Source: Nitrospira sp. (GTDB taxonomy: Bacteria; Nitrospirota; Nitrospiria; Nitrospirales; Nitrospiraceae). From it: a stretch of DNA of 64,000 nt. Shown here in pieces: positions 26,978-37,000 of this stretch. Numbering within the stretch: position 1 is the first letter of the stretch; each line of letters starts with the position of its first letter. The notes beneath the pieces were generated by a model, which was not told the origin of the DNA, searched no databases, and was given only the letters and a program-made list of their open reading frames with translations. The position numbers and the translations under genes were made by a program. The stretch is from assembly GCA_022843785.1 (NCBI GenBank), contig JALHMZ010000006.1:62001-126000 (forward strand). The letters are read 5' to 3'.

Positions 26978-27364
26978 CTACTCCTTCTCCATCGTCGTAA
27001 TCGCCATGTATTTGCTCAATCGGCTCAGCGTCGATTGAGAGAGCGTTCTGAAAGCAAGCCCGTAGATCTGATCCTTTCCCCAACGGACCGTTGCAACCTT
27101 AATTGTCGCCGGCGAAATCTGTTTAGGCAGTTGCAGGGTCAGCACCACCATATCTCCCGGCTTCAGTACCGCCTCAGTACTCACCCGCACTCCCCGGAGT
27201 GAAAGATCATAGACGACTCCAACCCCTTTGTGAGAGTTGTGGAACCACCCGTTGATGTTGGACAGCAAAGGCGCAACTGAACAGCTGAAGGGCGTGGGAA
27301 TCCGAACCCGCGGATAACGGCGGAACTTGTTGAGAACACCGACTCGATGATGCGTGGCCTGCAT
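26978..27364 (-). CDS. PilZ domain protein 2
   Basis: 128-residue PilZ domain protein, paralogous to the next gene (shared VVYDLS/VS..GVRV..EAV, PGD, TVRWGKDQIYG). The c-di-GMP motifs are FRRYPRVRI and DLSLRGVRVSTE. First gene of the PilZ pair. Its presumed Shine-Dalgarno GAGG lies inside the 3' arm of a perfect 15-bp hairpin (27368-27410), so translation may be structure-controlled, or the hairpin is simply the terminator of the helicase gene upstream. Confidence 0.85.
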   Translation of the reverse strand: MQATHHRVGVLNKFRRYPRVRIPTPFSCSVAPLLSNINGWFHNSHKGVGVVYDLSLRGVRVSTEAVLKPGDMVVLTLQLPKQISPATIKVATVRWGKDQIYGLAFRTLSQSTLSRLSKYMAITTMEKE

Positions 27365-27367
27365 ACG

Positions 27368-27410
27368 AAATCAGCCTCGTGAAGATCACTCTACCTCACG
27401 AGGCTGATTT
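27368..27410 (-). terminator. perfect 15-bp hairpin between helicase and PilZ genes
   Basis: AAATCAGCCTCGTGA (27368-27382) and TCACGAGGCTGATTT (27396-27410) pair perfectly with a 13-nt loop. On the minus strand it follows the helicase stop by 30 nt and ends only 3 nt before the PilZ ATG. It fits an intrinsic terminator with a short U run, but also overlaps the PilZ ribosome binding site. Confidence 0.7.
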
Positions 27411-27440
27411 CATGAACCGTTTTCAGGTTTTATGCACGGA

Positions 27441-28706
27441 TCAGTGCTGGACACTGCGCGCAGGCTGTGCCGATCCATAGTGTGGACGACGGCGACCGGC
27501 GCCGCTACGGGAAGGCCCGGACGGTGTCTGATCGTTCCGGCGCACACCCCCAGCCCTCACATGCGATGCCGGTGCCGGAGCGCCGCTGCCGGGAGCAAGA
27601 GGAACCGCATGGCCCAACAGGCGTTCAATATCCTGTAGTTGCTGATGATCCTCTCTGGTCACAAAACTTGTGGCCCGCCCGGTAGTCTTCATTCGAGCCG
27701 TTCGCCCGATACGATGCACATAATCTTCCGGGCAGTTGGGCAGATCAAAATTGATGACATGGCCGATGTTTGCCACGTCGATCCCGCGTGCGGCAATATC
27801 TGTCGCCACCAATACACGAAAGGTCCCGCGCTTAAACCCGTCCAGAGCCGCCCGTCGCTGGGACAAGCTGCGATCTCCGTGCAACACGGCCACCCGATGC
27901 CCTGCGGTCCCCAACATGCGTCCCAACCGATCGGCCCGATGTTTCGTCCTGGTAAAGACAAGCGCCGTGTCCTTATCCGATCCCAACAGCGACAAGAGAA
28001 GATCGCCCTTGGCGTCATGCGAGATATGATGGACCGCCTGCGTAATGCCATCGGCTGTCGTGGCGGATGGAGCGACCATCACACGCACAGGATTGTTGAC
28101 ACTTGCTTGAACTAATCGCGCCAGGTCCGTCGGCAATGTCGCCGAAAACAGCAGCGTCTGCCGTTCTTCCGGCAAGGCATCCAGAATCTGGTTGATTTGC
28201 GGCGCGAAGCCCATATCCAGCATGCGATCGGCTTCATCCAGAACCAGCATTTTGATGGACGACAACAGAATGTTGCCGCTCCACATGTGATCGAGCAAGC
28301 GGCCCGGCGTCGCTACTAAGATCTCCGGCCGCTGCCGCAGGCCCCGCACTTGCGCCTGCATATCCGCGCCGCCCACGATGACGGTGGCTGAGATGCGACG
28401 GCTCCGGCCGAGCTTCTCGATCGTCGTCAGGGTCTGCAACGCAAGCTCCCGCGTCGGCGCCAGGATCAACGCTAGCGGCTGCCCTTTCGGCAGCGCAGCG
28501 AGCCGTTCGACCATCGGGATGACAAACGCCGCGGTCTTTCCCGTTCCAGTCTGCGCGCAACCGATGACATCACGCCCGGCAAGCGCCGGCGGAATGGCTT
28601 GTTCCTGGATGGGAGTTGGAGAAGAAAACCCTGCCGCAGCAAGGTCCTGCAAAATCGCCTCGGATAGACCGAGGGCTTGAAAATTGGAATGAACAGACGT
28701 ATCCAC
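27441..28706 (-). CDS. DEAD-box ATP-dependent RNA helicase (RhlE-like)
   Basis: 421 residues with the full motif set: Q motif FSSPTPIQEQAIP, I AQTGTGKT, Ia PTRELALQ, VATPGRLLD, II VLDEADRMLDMGF, III SAT, IV-V region ALVFTRTKHRADRLG and VATDIAARGID, and VI HRIGRTAR. A short basic Arg/Ser/Pro tail ends the protein. It is of the RhlE type and should remodel RNA in ribosome assembly or cold adaptation. A roughly 550-nt non-coding leader region precedes it, compatible with a long 5' UTR as in cold-regulated helicases. Confidence 0.93.
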   Translation of the reverse strand: MDTSVHSNFQALGLSEAILQDLAAAGFSSPTPIQEQAIPPALAGRDVIGCAQTGTGKTAAFVIPMVERLAALPKGQPLALILAPTRELALQTLTTIEKLGRSRRISATVIVGGADMQAQVRGLRQRPEILVATPGRLLDHMWSGNILLSSIKMLVLDEADRMLDMGFAPQINQILDALPEERQTLLFSATLPTDLARLVQASVNNPVRVMVAPSATTADGITQAVHHISHDAKGDLLLSLLGSDKDTALVFTRTKHRADRLGRMLGTAGHRVAVLHGDRSLSQRRAALDGFKRGTFRVLVATDIAARGIDVANIGHVINFDLPNCPEDYVHRIGRTARMKTTGRATSFVTREDHQQLQDIERLLGHAVPLAPGSGAPAPASHVRAGGVRRNDQTPSGPSRSGAGRRRPHYGSAQPARSVQH

Positions 28707-29265
28707 TGCACTATCCTTTCAGTTTGATCGCATTATGACGGGATCAGAGAACCGAGGGGAGACACAACCGGGAAGTGGTGCAACTCCGAACTGGACCTGG
28801 TCGCGATGCGATCGCGAAGTCCGTTATGACTAACACATCTCCTTCACCGGACTACTGCGAGGGAAATGTAGACACACCATACAGGATGAGGATCCTCACG
28901 TCAACTTGTCTTCAATAGTTAGCGCGGACTGAGCTATGTGCATGCCGCGCACTGTGATTGCATCTCAACACGATACATATCCAATTGACACCTGCTCAGC
29001 TGAATGTTTGACTCCCTCATAACACAGCTGTTAGAGTACACGTTCGCTCGACGTACTGTCTTCTCCCGGCACTCCTCATACCTATTCTCCGTCCGTCAGT
29101 CTCTGTCGCAACGCCGCTCTCTGACGCTCATCCAACCGTGGATGACACAGGCTGCTTTTCACGCAGGTGACACGTGCCCTTGCCGGCATTGAGTCAGAGG
29201 AGTCGTGTTCCTCCGTCAGGTATGTTCCTGGCTGGGATCTCATGTCCGCGAAAAGGAGTCGCTCT
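28707..29265. other. intergenic region upstream of helicase
   Basis: No supported gene. It contains TCGCGA-TGCGA-TCGCGA, a short palindrome near 28800-28818 close to the helicase start. The long distance fits a long 5' leader for the helicase mRNA. The plus strand gains an AAAAGGAG ribosome binding site at 29251 for the following small ORF. Confidence 0.3.
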
Positions 29266-29538
29266 ATGAATCTCTCCTCTGTTTGGAAAAATCGCAAACG
29301 AGCAAAGAAAACTGCTTTTCGCAAACCAAAAATCCCCTGGCAATTGCTGGGGCTCACTGATCCCAAGTCAATCGACAATACATCTTCCATCGAAACGATC
29401 CGGCGGGAAGTCTCTTCGCTGGCAAGACATAGCTTTGGACCCGACACCCGCTTACGGTCCATGCCCGATGTGAGTAAGTCCGCGAAAACCAGAAGCAGGC
29501 GCCGCGGCGCCACTGAGCAAACGCAGGACAGCGCGTGA
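29266..29538 (+). CDS. small basic hypothetical protein
   Basis: 90 residues from an ATG preceded by AAAAGGAG at 8-nt spacing, which is the main support. The product is basic (KNRKRAKKTAFRKPKIPW, KTRSRRRG) with no domain recognised. An overlapping minus-strand frame (29082-29621) exists but lacks a ribosome binding site. It may be a small stress or nucleic-acid-binding protein; existence is uncertain. Confidence 0.4.
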   Translation: MNLSSVWKNRKRAKKTAFRKPKIPWQLLGLTDPKSIDNTSSIETIRREVSSLARHSFGPDTRLRSMPDVSKSAKTRSRRRGATEQTQDSA

Positions 29539-29751
29539 CATGCGTCGGCTCTCCAAACAGGGAATACACGCAGTGCGCGAATGTCGCCCCTTTGGAACTT
29601 CGCCCAATGATCCATGCACAACTCTAGGTGTGGCGAGCTTCCTCTGCATACGGGAGTGACGAGTGCCCTCGTCCGTGCCTATTTCGAAACGAGAGGTTAT
29701 CAATAATCTTGTCAACACAAGCACCTGCGTCACGTAGCGAAATGATTGGCG

Positions 29752-30051
29752 ATGAGTAAACGCGTCTTGTATGTCGGCGGCCTCGCCGAGGCCACTTCCG
29801 ATCACCAACTCCGCGACCTATTTGGAGCCTATGGCACGGTTGCTCGCGCTGTTATCGTCCGGCACAAACACAGTGGGAAATCAGCCGGCTATGGGTTTGT
29901 GGAAATGGGCTCCGGTGAAGAAGCCTTAACTGCAGTCGTTGCACTGGGAGGCGCACTATTTGAAGGTAATTGTCTTCGACTCTACGTCACGCCCTACGTA
30001 TCAACCGATTTGCAAACCCCGTCAATAAGGCGCAAGGATTCACACCGATGA
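29752..30051 (+). CDS. RRM-domain RNA-binding protein
   Basis: 99-residue single RNA recognition motif. RNP2 is VLYVGGL (residues 5-11) and RNP1 is KSAGYGFVEM (about 43-52), with the aromatic residues Tyr/Phe that stack on RNA; the order beta-alpha-beta-beta-alpha-beta is complete. A short polar tail follows. Bacterial RRM proteins of this type are common in cyanobacteria and Nitrospirae and often respond to cold. No strong ribosome binding site; an alternative TTG at 29746 adds two residues. Confidence 0.82.
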   Translation: MSKRVLYVGGLAEATSDHQLRDLFGAYGTVARAVIVRHKHSGKSAGYGFVEMGSGEEALTAVVALGGALFEGNCLRLYVTPYVSTDLQTPSIRRKDSHR

Positions 30052-30414
30052 ATCGCATCAACGTAGATCCGCTTATGACCTTATGGATGGATCGGACCGG
30101 ATAATCTGCATGCCGCGTTCAGCGGATGAAGCCATCTCCCGTGTCCCGTACCGCGCTGCGGTCAAGAAAAACGACCGCGCAACGTTCCAAGCCTCTCGAC
30201 CCAGCACTCATGCTGCTCACCTAAACCAAACCAACACTTTCTTGTTCAGCAGGCCAAGACCATCGCTTCAACCCGCCATCTCTTGGACTACACATCAACA
30301 GCATCCTCTTGTGCACTAGGGCCCTCCTAAACAACGTGGCCTAGCGATCGCCGCAGGGACGTTCATGAATTGTGGTCGTACCGCTAGTCTCGCACAAGGA
30401 TGGCGGCTGTCGGC
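30052..30414. other. intergenic, no gene recognised
   Basis: Short frames here lack ribosome binding sites and coding bias. No hairpin or RNA gene is evident. Confidence 0.3.
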
Positions 30415-30816
30415 CTACTTCTCCCTCCCGCAAAGTTCGACTGTCGCTTCCACTTGATTATCCTTTGGGCTGACCATCAAAAACCTCCCCTGGTATTCGG
30501 GATCTCTCTTGAAAAGCGTGGCATAGTCCTGATCATATTTGCGTGCGTTGATCGTAGTCTCTCCGCTCTTTCGGTCGTACGCTGTTTCAAAGACAAATGG
30601 GGCAACGGTCTGTGTTCCATTAGTCCGAACGTCGCTTGCGACCCGCCAAAATAACTTTTCAGGATCGAGCATCGCGCTAGGCACCCCCTGAGCAACAGAA
30701 GCACACAATCTCGTGCCTCTGGCCACTACGACGTACTCGCCTTTATCCACAAATTGAGCGAAGCTTGATATTGGAAACCCGATGATGCCTGCAAGAACCA
30801 GCACATAGACAAACAT
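30415..30816 (-). CDS. secreted hypothetical protein
   Basis: 133 residues with a signal peptide (MFVYVLVLAGIIGFPISSFAQ). The mature part is soluble, with two cysteines (RGTRLC and VELCG) that could form a disulfide, and a TTINARKYDQDYATLFKRD segment. Family not recognised. The ATG at 30816 follows an AGAGGGGC ribosome binding site; a longer frame to 30957 would put the signal peptide internally, so I reject it. It lies downstream of the giant glucan synthase's 3' side but is read from its own promoter. Confidence 0.65.
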   Translation of the reverse strand: MFVYVLVLAGIIGFPISSFAQFVDKGEYVVVARGTRLCASVAQGVPSAMLDPEKLFWRVASDVRTNGTQTVAPFVFETAYDRKSGETTINARKYDQDYATLFKRDPEYQGRFLMVSPKDNQVEATVELCGREK

Positions 30817-31046
30817 ATGCCCCTCTCTTTCATCAAGATCGTGGAAAGCCATGGGCCTGTGGCCAAGCAGCTTCATGGGGCAGGACATACCTCGTCCGCC
30901 TTCTGAGTCGAGCATTGCCGACAAGTTTCCTGCATGGCGTGATCGATTCCTTACCACTCATCTGCACACGAGCTGATCCCATGACAAGGGACCGGAACAG
31001 CTCTGCACGACAACAATCCTTCGATGAATCTCCCTTCTTGCATAAA

Positions 31047-34000
31047 TCATCCGAGCACAACGCGGATGCGGTGTTTGCCGTCGACAACGAGCGGAATATT
31101 CGTATGGTCGGTCGACACGTTGCCATCCACCTCCGTCAATGTCACGCCACGGCTTACCTGGCGTGGATTGTCCACCGTGATGTCATAGACCGCCGAATGA
31201 TACCGGAAACAAATCGAGTACCCGGGCCAGTGGCGCGGGATGCACGGATCGATGCAGAGCGTGGCACCGCGTAAACGGAAACCGAGTATCCATTCCATGC
31301 CACCCCGGTAAAGCCAACCCGCCGCACCGCTGTACCAGGTCCAGCCCCCGCGTCCGGCATGCGGCGGTTCGGCATACACGTCGCCGGCTACGACGTACGG
31401 CTCGACCTTGTACCGCTGCACGCTTGCTCGCGAGGAAACCCGATGAACAGGATTCAGCATGCGGAACAACTCCCCGGCCTTGTCCCCCTCACCCAATGCC
31501 GCGAAGGCCAGCACAGTCCAGACCGCTGCATGGGTATATTGGCCGCCGTTTTCTCGAACACCGGGGACATAGCCTTTGATATAGCCGGGATCCCTTGGCA
31601 TCTGATCAAAGGATGGCATCAACAGACGAATCAACCCGTCCTGCCGGTTCACAAGATGTCGATCAACTGCGGCCATCGCACGCGCACCGCGATCCGGATC
31701 TGCCGCGCCGCTGATCACCCCCCAGGACTGAGCAATCGAATCGATGCGGCATTCAGGATCCGCGGCCGAACCGAGTGGCGTCCCATCATCGAAATATGCG
31801 CGGCGATACCATTCTCCGTCCCACCCGTCCCGCTCGATCGCGGCCTTCAACGCACTCACATGCAGCCGCCATGTTTCGGCACGAGCACGCTCACCGCGTT
31901 GAACCGCCACCTTGGCAAATTCCCAGAGCACGGTATGCAGAAACCAGCCGAGCCAGACACTCTCCCCCCTGCCATGCAGACCAACACGGTTCATCCCGTC
32001 ATTCCAGTCTCCGGCACCCATGAGCGGAAGGCCATGACTGCCGACGGCAAGGCTCCGATCCAACGCGCGCGCGCAATGTTCAAAGAGAGTGGCCTGTGTC
32101 TGGGACACGCGTGGTTCAAAATAGGATTCCTGCTGTCCCTCGGCCAACGCCGGGCCTTCCAGAAAGGGCACCACTTCATCCAGCACGGCCATATCGCCTG
32201 TCACTTCCAGAAACTGCATCACCGCGTACGGCAACCAGATCAGATCGTCGGAAATGCGGGTCCGCACACCGCGCCCGGATGGAGGATGCCACCAATGCTG
32301 GACGTCTCCCTCGACAAACTGCCGCGCGGCCGCCCGCAACAAATGCTCGCGTGTGACATCGCGTGCTGCCACACTCAGAGCCATGACATCTTGAAGTTGA
32401 TCGCGAAACCCATAGGCCCCGCTCGACTGATAGAACGCCGCACGCGCCCAGACCCGGCACACCAGCGTCTGATAGAGCGCCCAGCGATTCAACAAGAGAT
32501 CCATCGGGCGCTCCGGCGTATGGACCTGTACAACGCCCAACAAGTCATCCCACTGACGGATCACCTCTCTCAGGAGTGCATTGACATCAGCCCTGCGATA
32601 GCGCTCGATCAATAGACGAGCCTCCTCCCTCCCCGCTGTCTGACCGATGAACCACACAATCTCCGCACATTCGCCCTCCTCTAATTCGATCGACAGCTGC
32701 AGCGCCGCGCAGGGGTCGAGACCGGCGCCGATCCTGCCGGATAACGGCCCGCCTAGTTGAAGTGCCAGTGGATCCTCAAGAGTCCGATTCCGGCCCAGGA
32801 ACTCCGCGCGATCACCGGTCCATGATGTGTGTTTTCCGCCAAGATCGGCAAACGCGATACGCCCCCCGAACTCGCCGCCCCACGCATTCCTCGCAAACAA
32901 CGCCCCGGTCTCAGGGTCGATCTCCGTAACGATGTACGGATGGGAGTCACTCCGGTTACTCCCCAGCACCCACTCGGCATAGGCCGTAATGGAAAGACGC
33001 CGCGAGCGACCGGACGCGTTCTGCAACGTGAGTCGCGAGATCTTGATCGAGTCTTCAGGCGGGACGAATTGCAGCAATTCGGACAGGATACCGTGTGAAC
33101 CGTGATGAAACCTTGTATAGCCCTGCCCATGACAGGCGACATAGGGCGCCGGGTCATCGCGAATCGGCAAGGCCGTAGGGCTCCACACTTCCTGTGAATG
33201 GTCATCACGGATATAGATCGCCTCCCCGGAGGGGTCGGTGACCGGATCGTTCGACCAGGGCGTCAGCTGATTTTCGTGGCTGTTCAGCGACCAGGTAAAC
33301 CCGGAGCCGGACTCCGATACCAGAAACCCGAACGAGGGATTCGCAATCACGTTGATCCAGGGGCGCGGCGTACGCAGACCTTCACCGAGAATGGTGACAT
33401 ACTCGCGCCCATCGCCCGCGAAACCACCCAGGCCGTTAAACAATTCGAGCTCCCGCTCAGGCAACGGCACATCCAAGCGTTTACGGACACGCCGTATGGG
33501 CCGGGACGGCGGGGAAGGACTGTGGCGACGCTGCAGTCGAGTCACTTGCTCCGCCAACGTGCCGCGCCGGCTCAGCAGGACAACCCGGGCAACCTGCTGC
33601 ATCAGTTTTTGATCCCGCACCGAAAGAAGATCGGTCCGGAGAAGGTAGATATTGCCCCGTGCCCCGCCGGTGTCGGGACAGAGACGCAACCGGCTGCCGT
33701 GCACCAGCGACTCCAACGAGCCTTGCAGCTCCTGTTCGTAAGACGGCGGCTTCTCGTTCAGAATGACTACATCGGCCGATACTTGCCGCATCCGCCAATA
33801 TTCATGCGCCCGCAGCAATTGCCGGACAAGATCGACATCCTCCGCCCGATCGATACAAACCAGCACGATGGGCAGATCGCCGGAGATCCCATGGGCCCAG
33901 AGCACTGCACGGTCCAGCGTGCTATGAACCAGTGCTTCTGCAGAAGGCCGTAGCGAGGCATCGACATATAACACGGCATTCGCCAATCGCTGGAACAGCT

Positions 34001-37000
34001 GCGCTTCGTCGGTCCCGATGCCGAGATGGTGCAGCTGGACTTGCGCCTGCGTCCAGGCCAGAGAAACGGCCCGCTCAAACACCCTCGGATCGCGATACTT
34101 GTCCGCCAGATCCAGCACCTGCTCGCGGGTGGAGCCCGCAATGGTCGAAAACACCAACCGCACAGTCCCCCCGGCGGGCACATGCAGAGTGCGGCGCAGG
34201 CTTAGCACCGGATCGAGGACCGACCCGACGGTATTCGAGAGGGATCGCCCGTCGATCATCGAGACTGCAGTGCGGGCATGCTGCCCGCGTCCGAGAAACC
34301 GGGCGCGATCCGTTTCATATTGCAATGCGCCCACGGTGTCGCCTTCGACCACCATCACCTGAGCCACCCACACCGACGTGTCCCCATCCGACCGCCTGCG
34401 GCGAGTGGCGAGCAGCGCATCGACCTCCGGTACAAATTCTGTCTGCACAAAGAGATTTCCAAAGGCCGGATGCGCCTCATCGGCGGCCTGTGGAGCCAGA
34501 CACAGCTCCGCATAAGAAGTGACTTCCAAATCGCGTGCACCGGTCCCCAAGTTGGTGACGGACATGCGACGAACTTCGGCATCGTCTTCGGACGACACCA
34601 CCACCTCAAGCGTCGTGCTCCAGTCGCCGTCCCGTCGGATAATCTCAGCCCTTTCTTCGGAGAAGGACACCTCATAGTCGTCCGCCTCGACACCGCAGGG
34701 TTGATAACCGGCCGACCACACCGTCCCGGTCTGCGTGTCACGCAAATACATGTATGATCCCCAGCAATCTCTGGTCGCATCCTCCCGCCAGCGCGTCAGC
34801 GCAATATCCCGCCATCGGCTATATCCCGATCCGGCTGTGGTCAGCATGACGGCATACCGGCCGTTGGACAACAGATGCGTCCTCGGAGCCTCCTCATGCG
34901 GCGTGGTAAACCGCCGCGTGACCGGCGGGATGAGATCGCGGACGTGGGTCGCGGCCGAGACTTCCTCTGCACGCGGTCGGGTCACCGGCACATCGCGCGG
35001 AGTCCGTTCCTGAAGCAGGAGTTCAGTGGCCCGGACCATCGGCTCGGCGTGGAACCGGTTCCTCATCACCCCGTCGTTGAGGACATTCGCGATAGCGACC
35101 AGCGACATGCCCTGATGGTGCGACATATAGGCCCGGACGACGGCCACGTCCGTGCCTTTGGGCACCCGGGTCCCCGTGTAATCCAGCGCTTCATAAAATC
35201 CGTACGACCCTCTCCCTCCGGCCTCGGCAAGGCGACTGAAGCCTTGCGTGGCCGCGGCCGGATCGATCATAGCCGCGAGCGCAGTGGCATAGGGCGCGAC
35301 GACCACATCGTCGATGAGACCGCGCTTGAGGCCAAGACCCGGAACACCAAAGCTGGAATACTGGTACGTCAGATTGAGATCACGCGCATTGTAGGCCGAC
35401 TCCGAGACGCCCCAGGGCACCCCGCGCTCCGCACCGTATTGAATCTGCCGACGGACGATCAGGTCATACGTCCGGCTCAACAAACTGCCTGCAGGAAACC
35501 GCATCACCAACGCCGGCATGAGATATTCGAAGATGGATCCGGACCAGGATATCAACGCCGAACCGTTTCCCACGGGGGTCAGGGCACGGCCCAAGTGAAA
35601 CCAATGCGATGACGGGATATCTCCCTTGGCGATGGCGATAAAGCTTGCCAGCCTGGCTTCCGACGCCAGCAAATCGTAGCAACTGGGATCAAGACTGTTC
35701 TCGGTCATGCGATAGCCGATCGACAACAACTTGCGTGTCGGATCGAACAGAAACGTGAAATCCATCGCGCGCACCATCTGCTCCGACGTCTGGGCGATGG
35801 CCGCAAGACGGCGCGTGAGGGCGGTGATGTCCGCGGCCGATTGCCGTACAGCATCAACCAACAAATCGATTCGTGCCAAGGCCGGCCGATCCTGTGAGGG
35901 GCGACTGAGTAACTCCTCCCGTACCCGCTGAAGCGCACGGAGCGCGTCCCCAAACCGTTCGGGAGCGGCCGCTAGCGTGGGAATGGGATGGAAGAATGAC
36001 GCGATGGCCGACCACTCCAGCGCCGGCCCGGACTGGTGATCAAACATAGCGGCAAGGTCTTTCGGACCTAAGCGGACCCATGGGAGCAACAGTTCCACGT
36101 CCCGGAGATGGCTCTCAACGCAGGCCCGAACCGCGTCAGCCCAGATACGTAACTCCCCCTCCTGGCCTTCTGCACGCTCCTGAGAAAAGGCCTGCGCCAT
36201 GTCTGCAACGGTACGGGCCGACGTGATCAGCTGACGAACCCGGCTTGTCCAACCGAGGACATCAGCCGGACGCGACTGCAACCCCATGGCCAGCACATCG
36301 ACGGCCTGGCTCAACTGCTTCCGCGTTACCGTATGCGTTTGTCCCTGTCCTGGAATCTCCGCCAGCGCCTCGCGCAACAAGCGGAGAGCATCGTCGACTC
36401 CAACAAACAGATCCCCTTCAAGGGGGCATTGCTGAATCAACTCCCGGCATCCGTTGCCCAACACCAACAAATGTCCGGCAAGATTTCCACTATCCACGGA
36501 GGAGACATACCTGGGATCCAGAGGGCGAAGCGTACGCGTGTCATACCAATTGTAGAAGTGCCCACGAAACAGGTCGAGACGTTTCATGGTCGCCAGCGTG
36601 GCTTCCAGCCGTTCAGTGGCGTCGAAAGTCCCCAACCATCCAAGGTCACGGGCAACCAGGGTAGAGAGCAAATACAGCCCCATATTGGTCGGTGACGTGC
36701 GATGGGCTACGACGGGTTTCGGATCTTCTTGAAAGTTATCAGGCGGCAGCGCATGGTCCTCGGGAGACACGAACGTTTCAAAGAACCGCCAGGTCCGGCG
36801 CGCAATCAATCGGAGCGTACGTGCATCGGACGGAGAAGTTGGCCCCGTCCCCGTGAATTGAGACGGCAGACTGACCCACCGTGCCACGGCAGGTGCTGAT
36901 ATCCAGAGCAGAACGAACGGGGCCGCTACAGCCCAGGACTCATACTCCCCAATCACAGCCACCCCTCCAGCTGCCACGAGGGCGAGCACCACACAGCCCG

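Noticed and set aside
29082..29621. 179-codon minus-strand frame
   Set aside because: No ribosome binding site and no domain; the overlapping plus-strand ORF at 29266 has AAAAGGAG.
31359..32615. 418-codon plus-strand frame
   Set aside because: Fully antisense to the glucan synthase GH94 region, whose motifs are clear; no ribosome binding site or recognisable domain.
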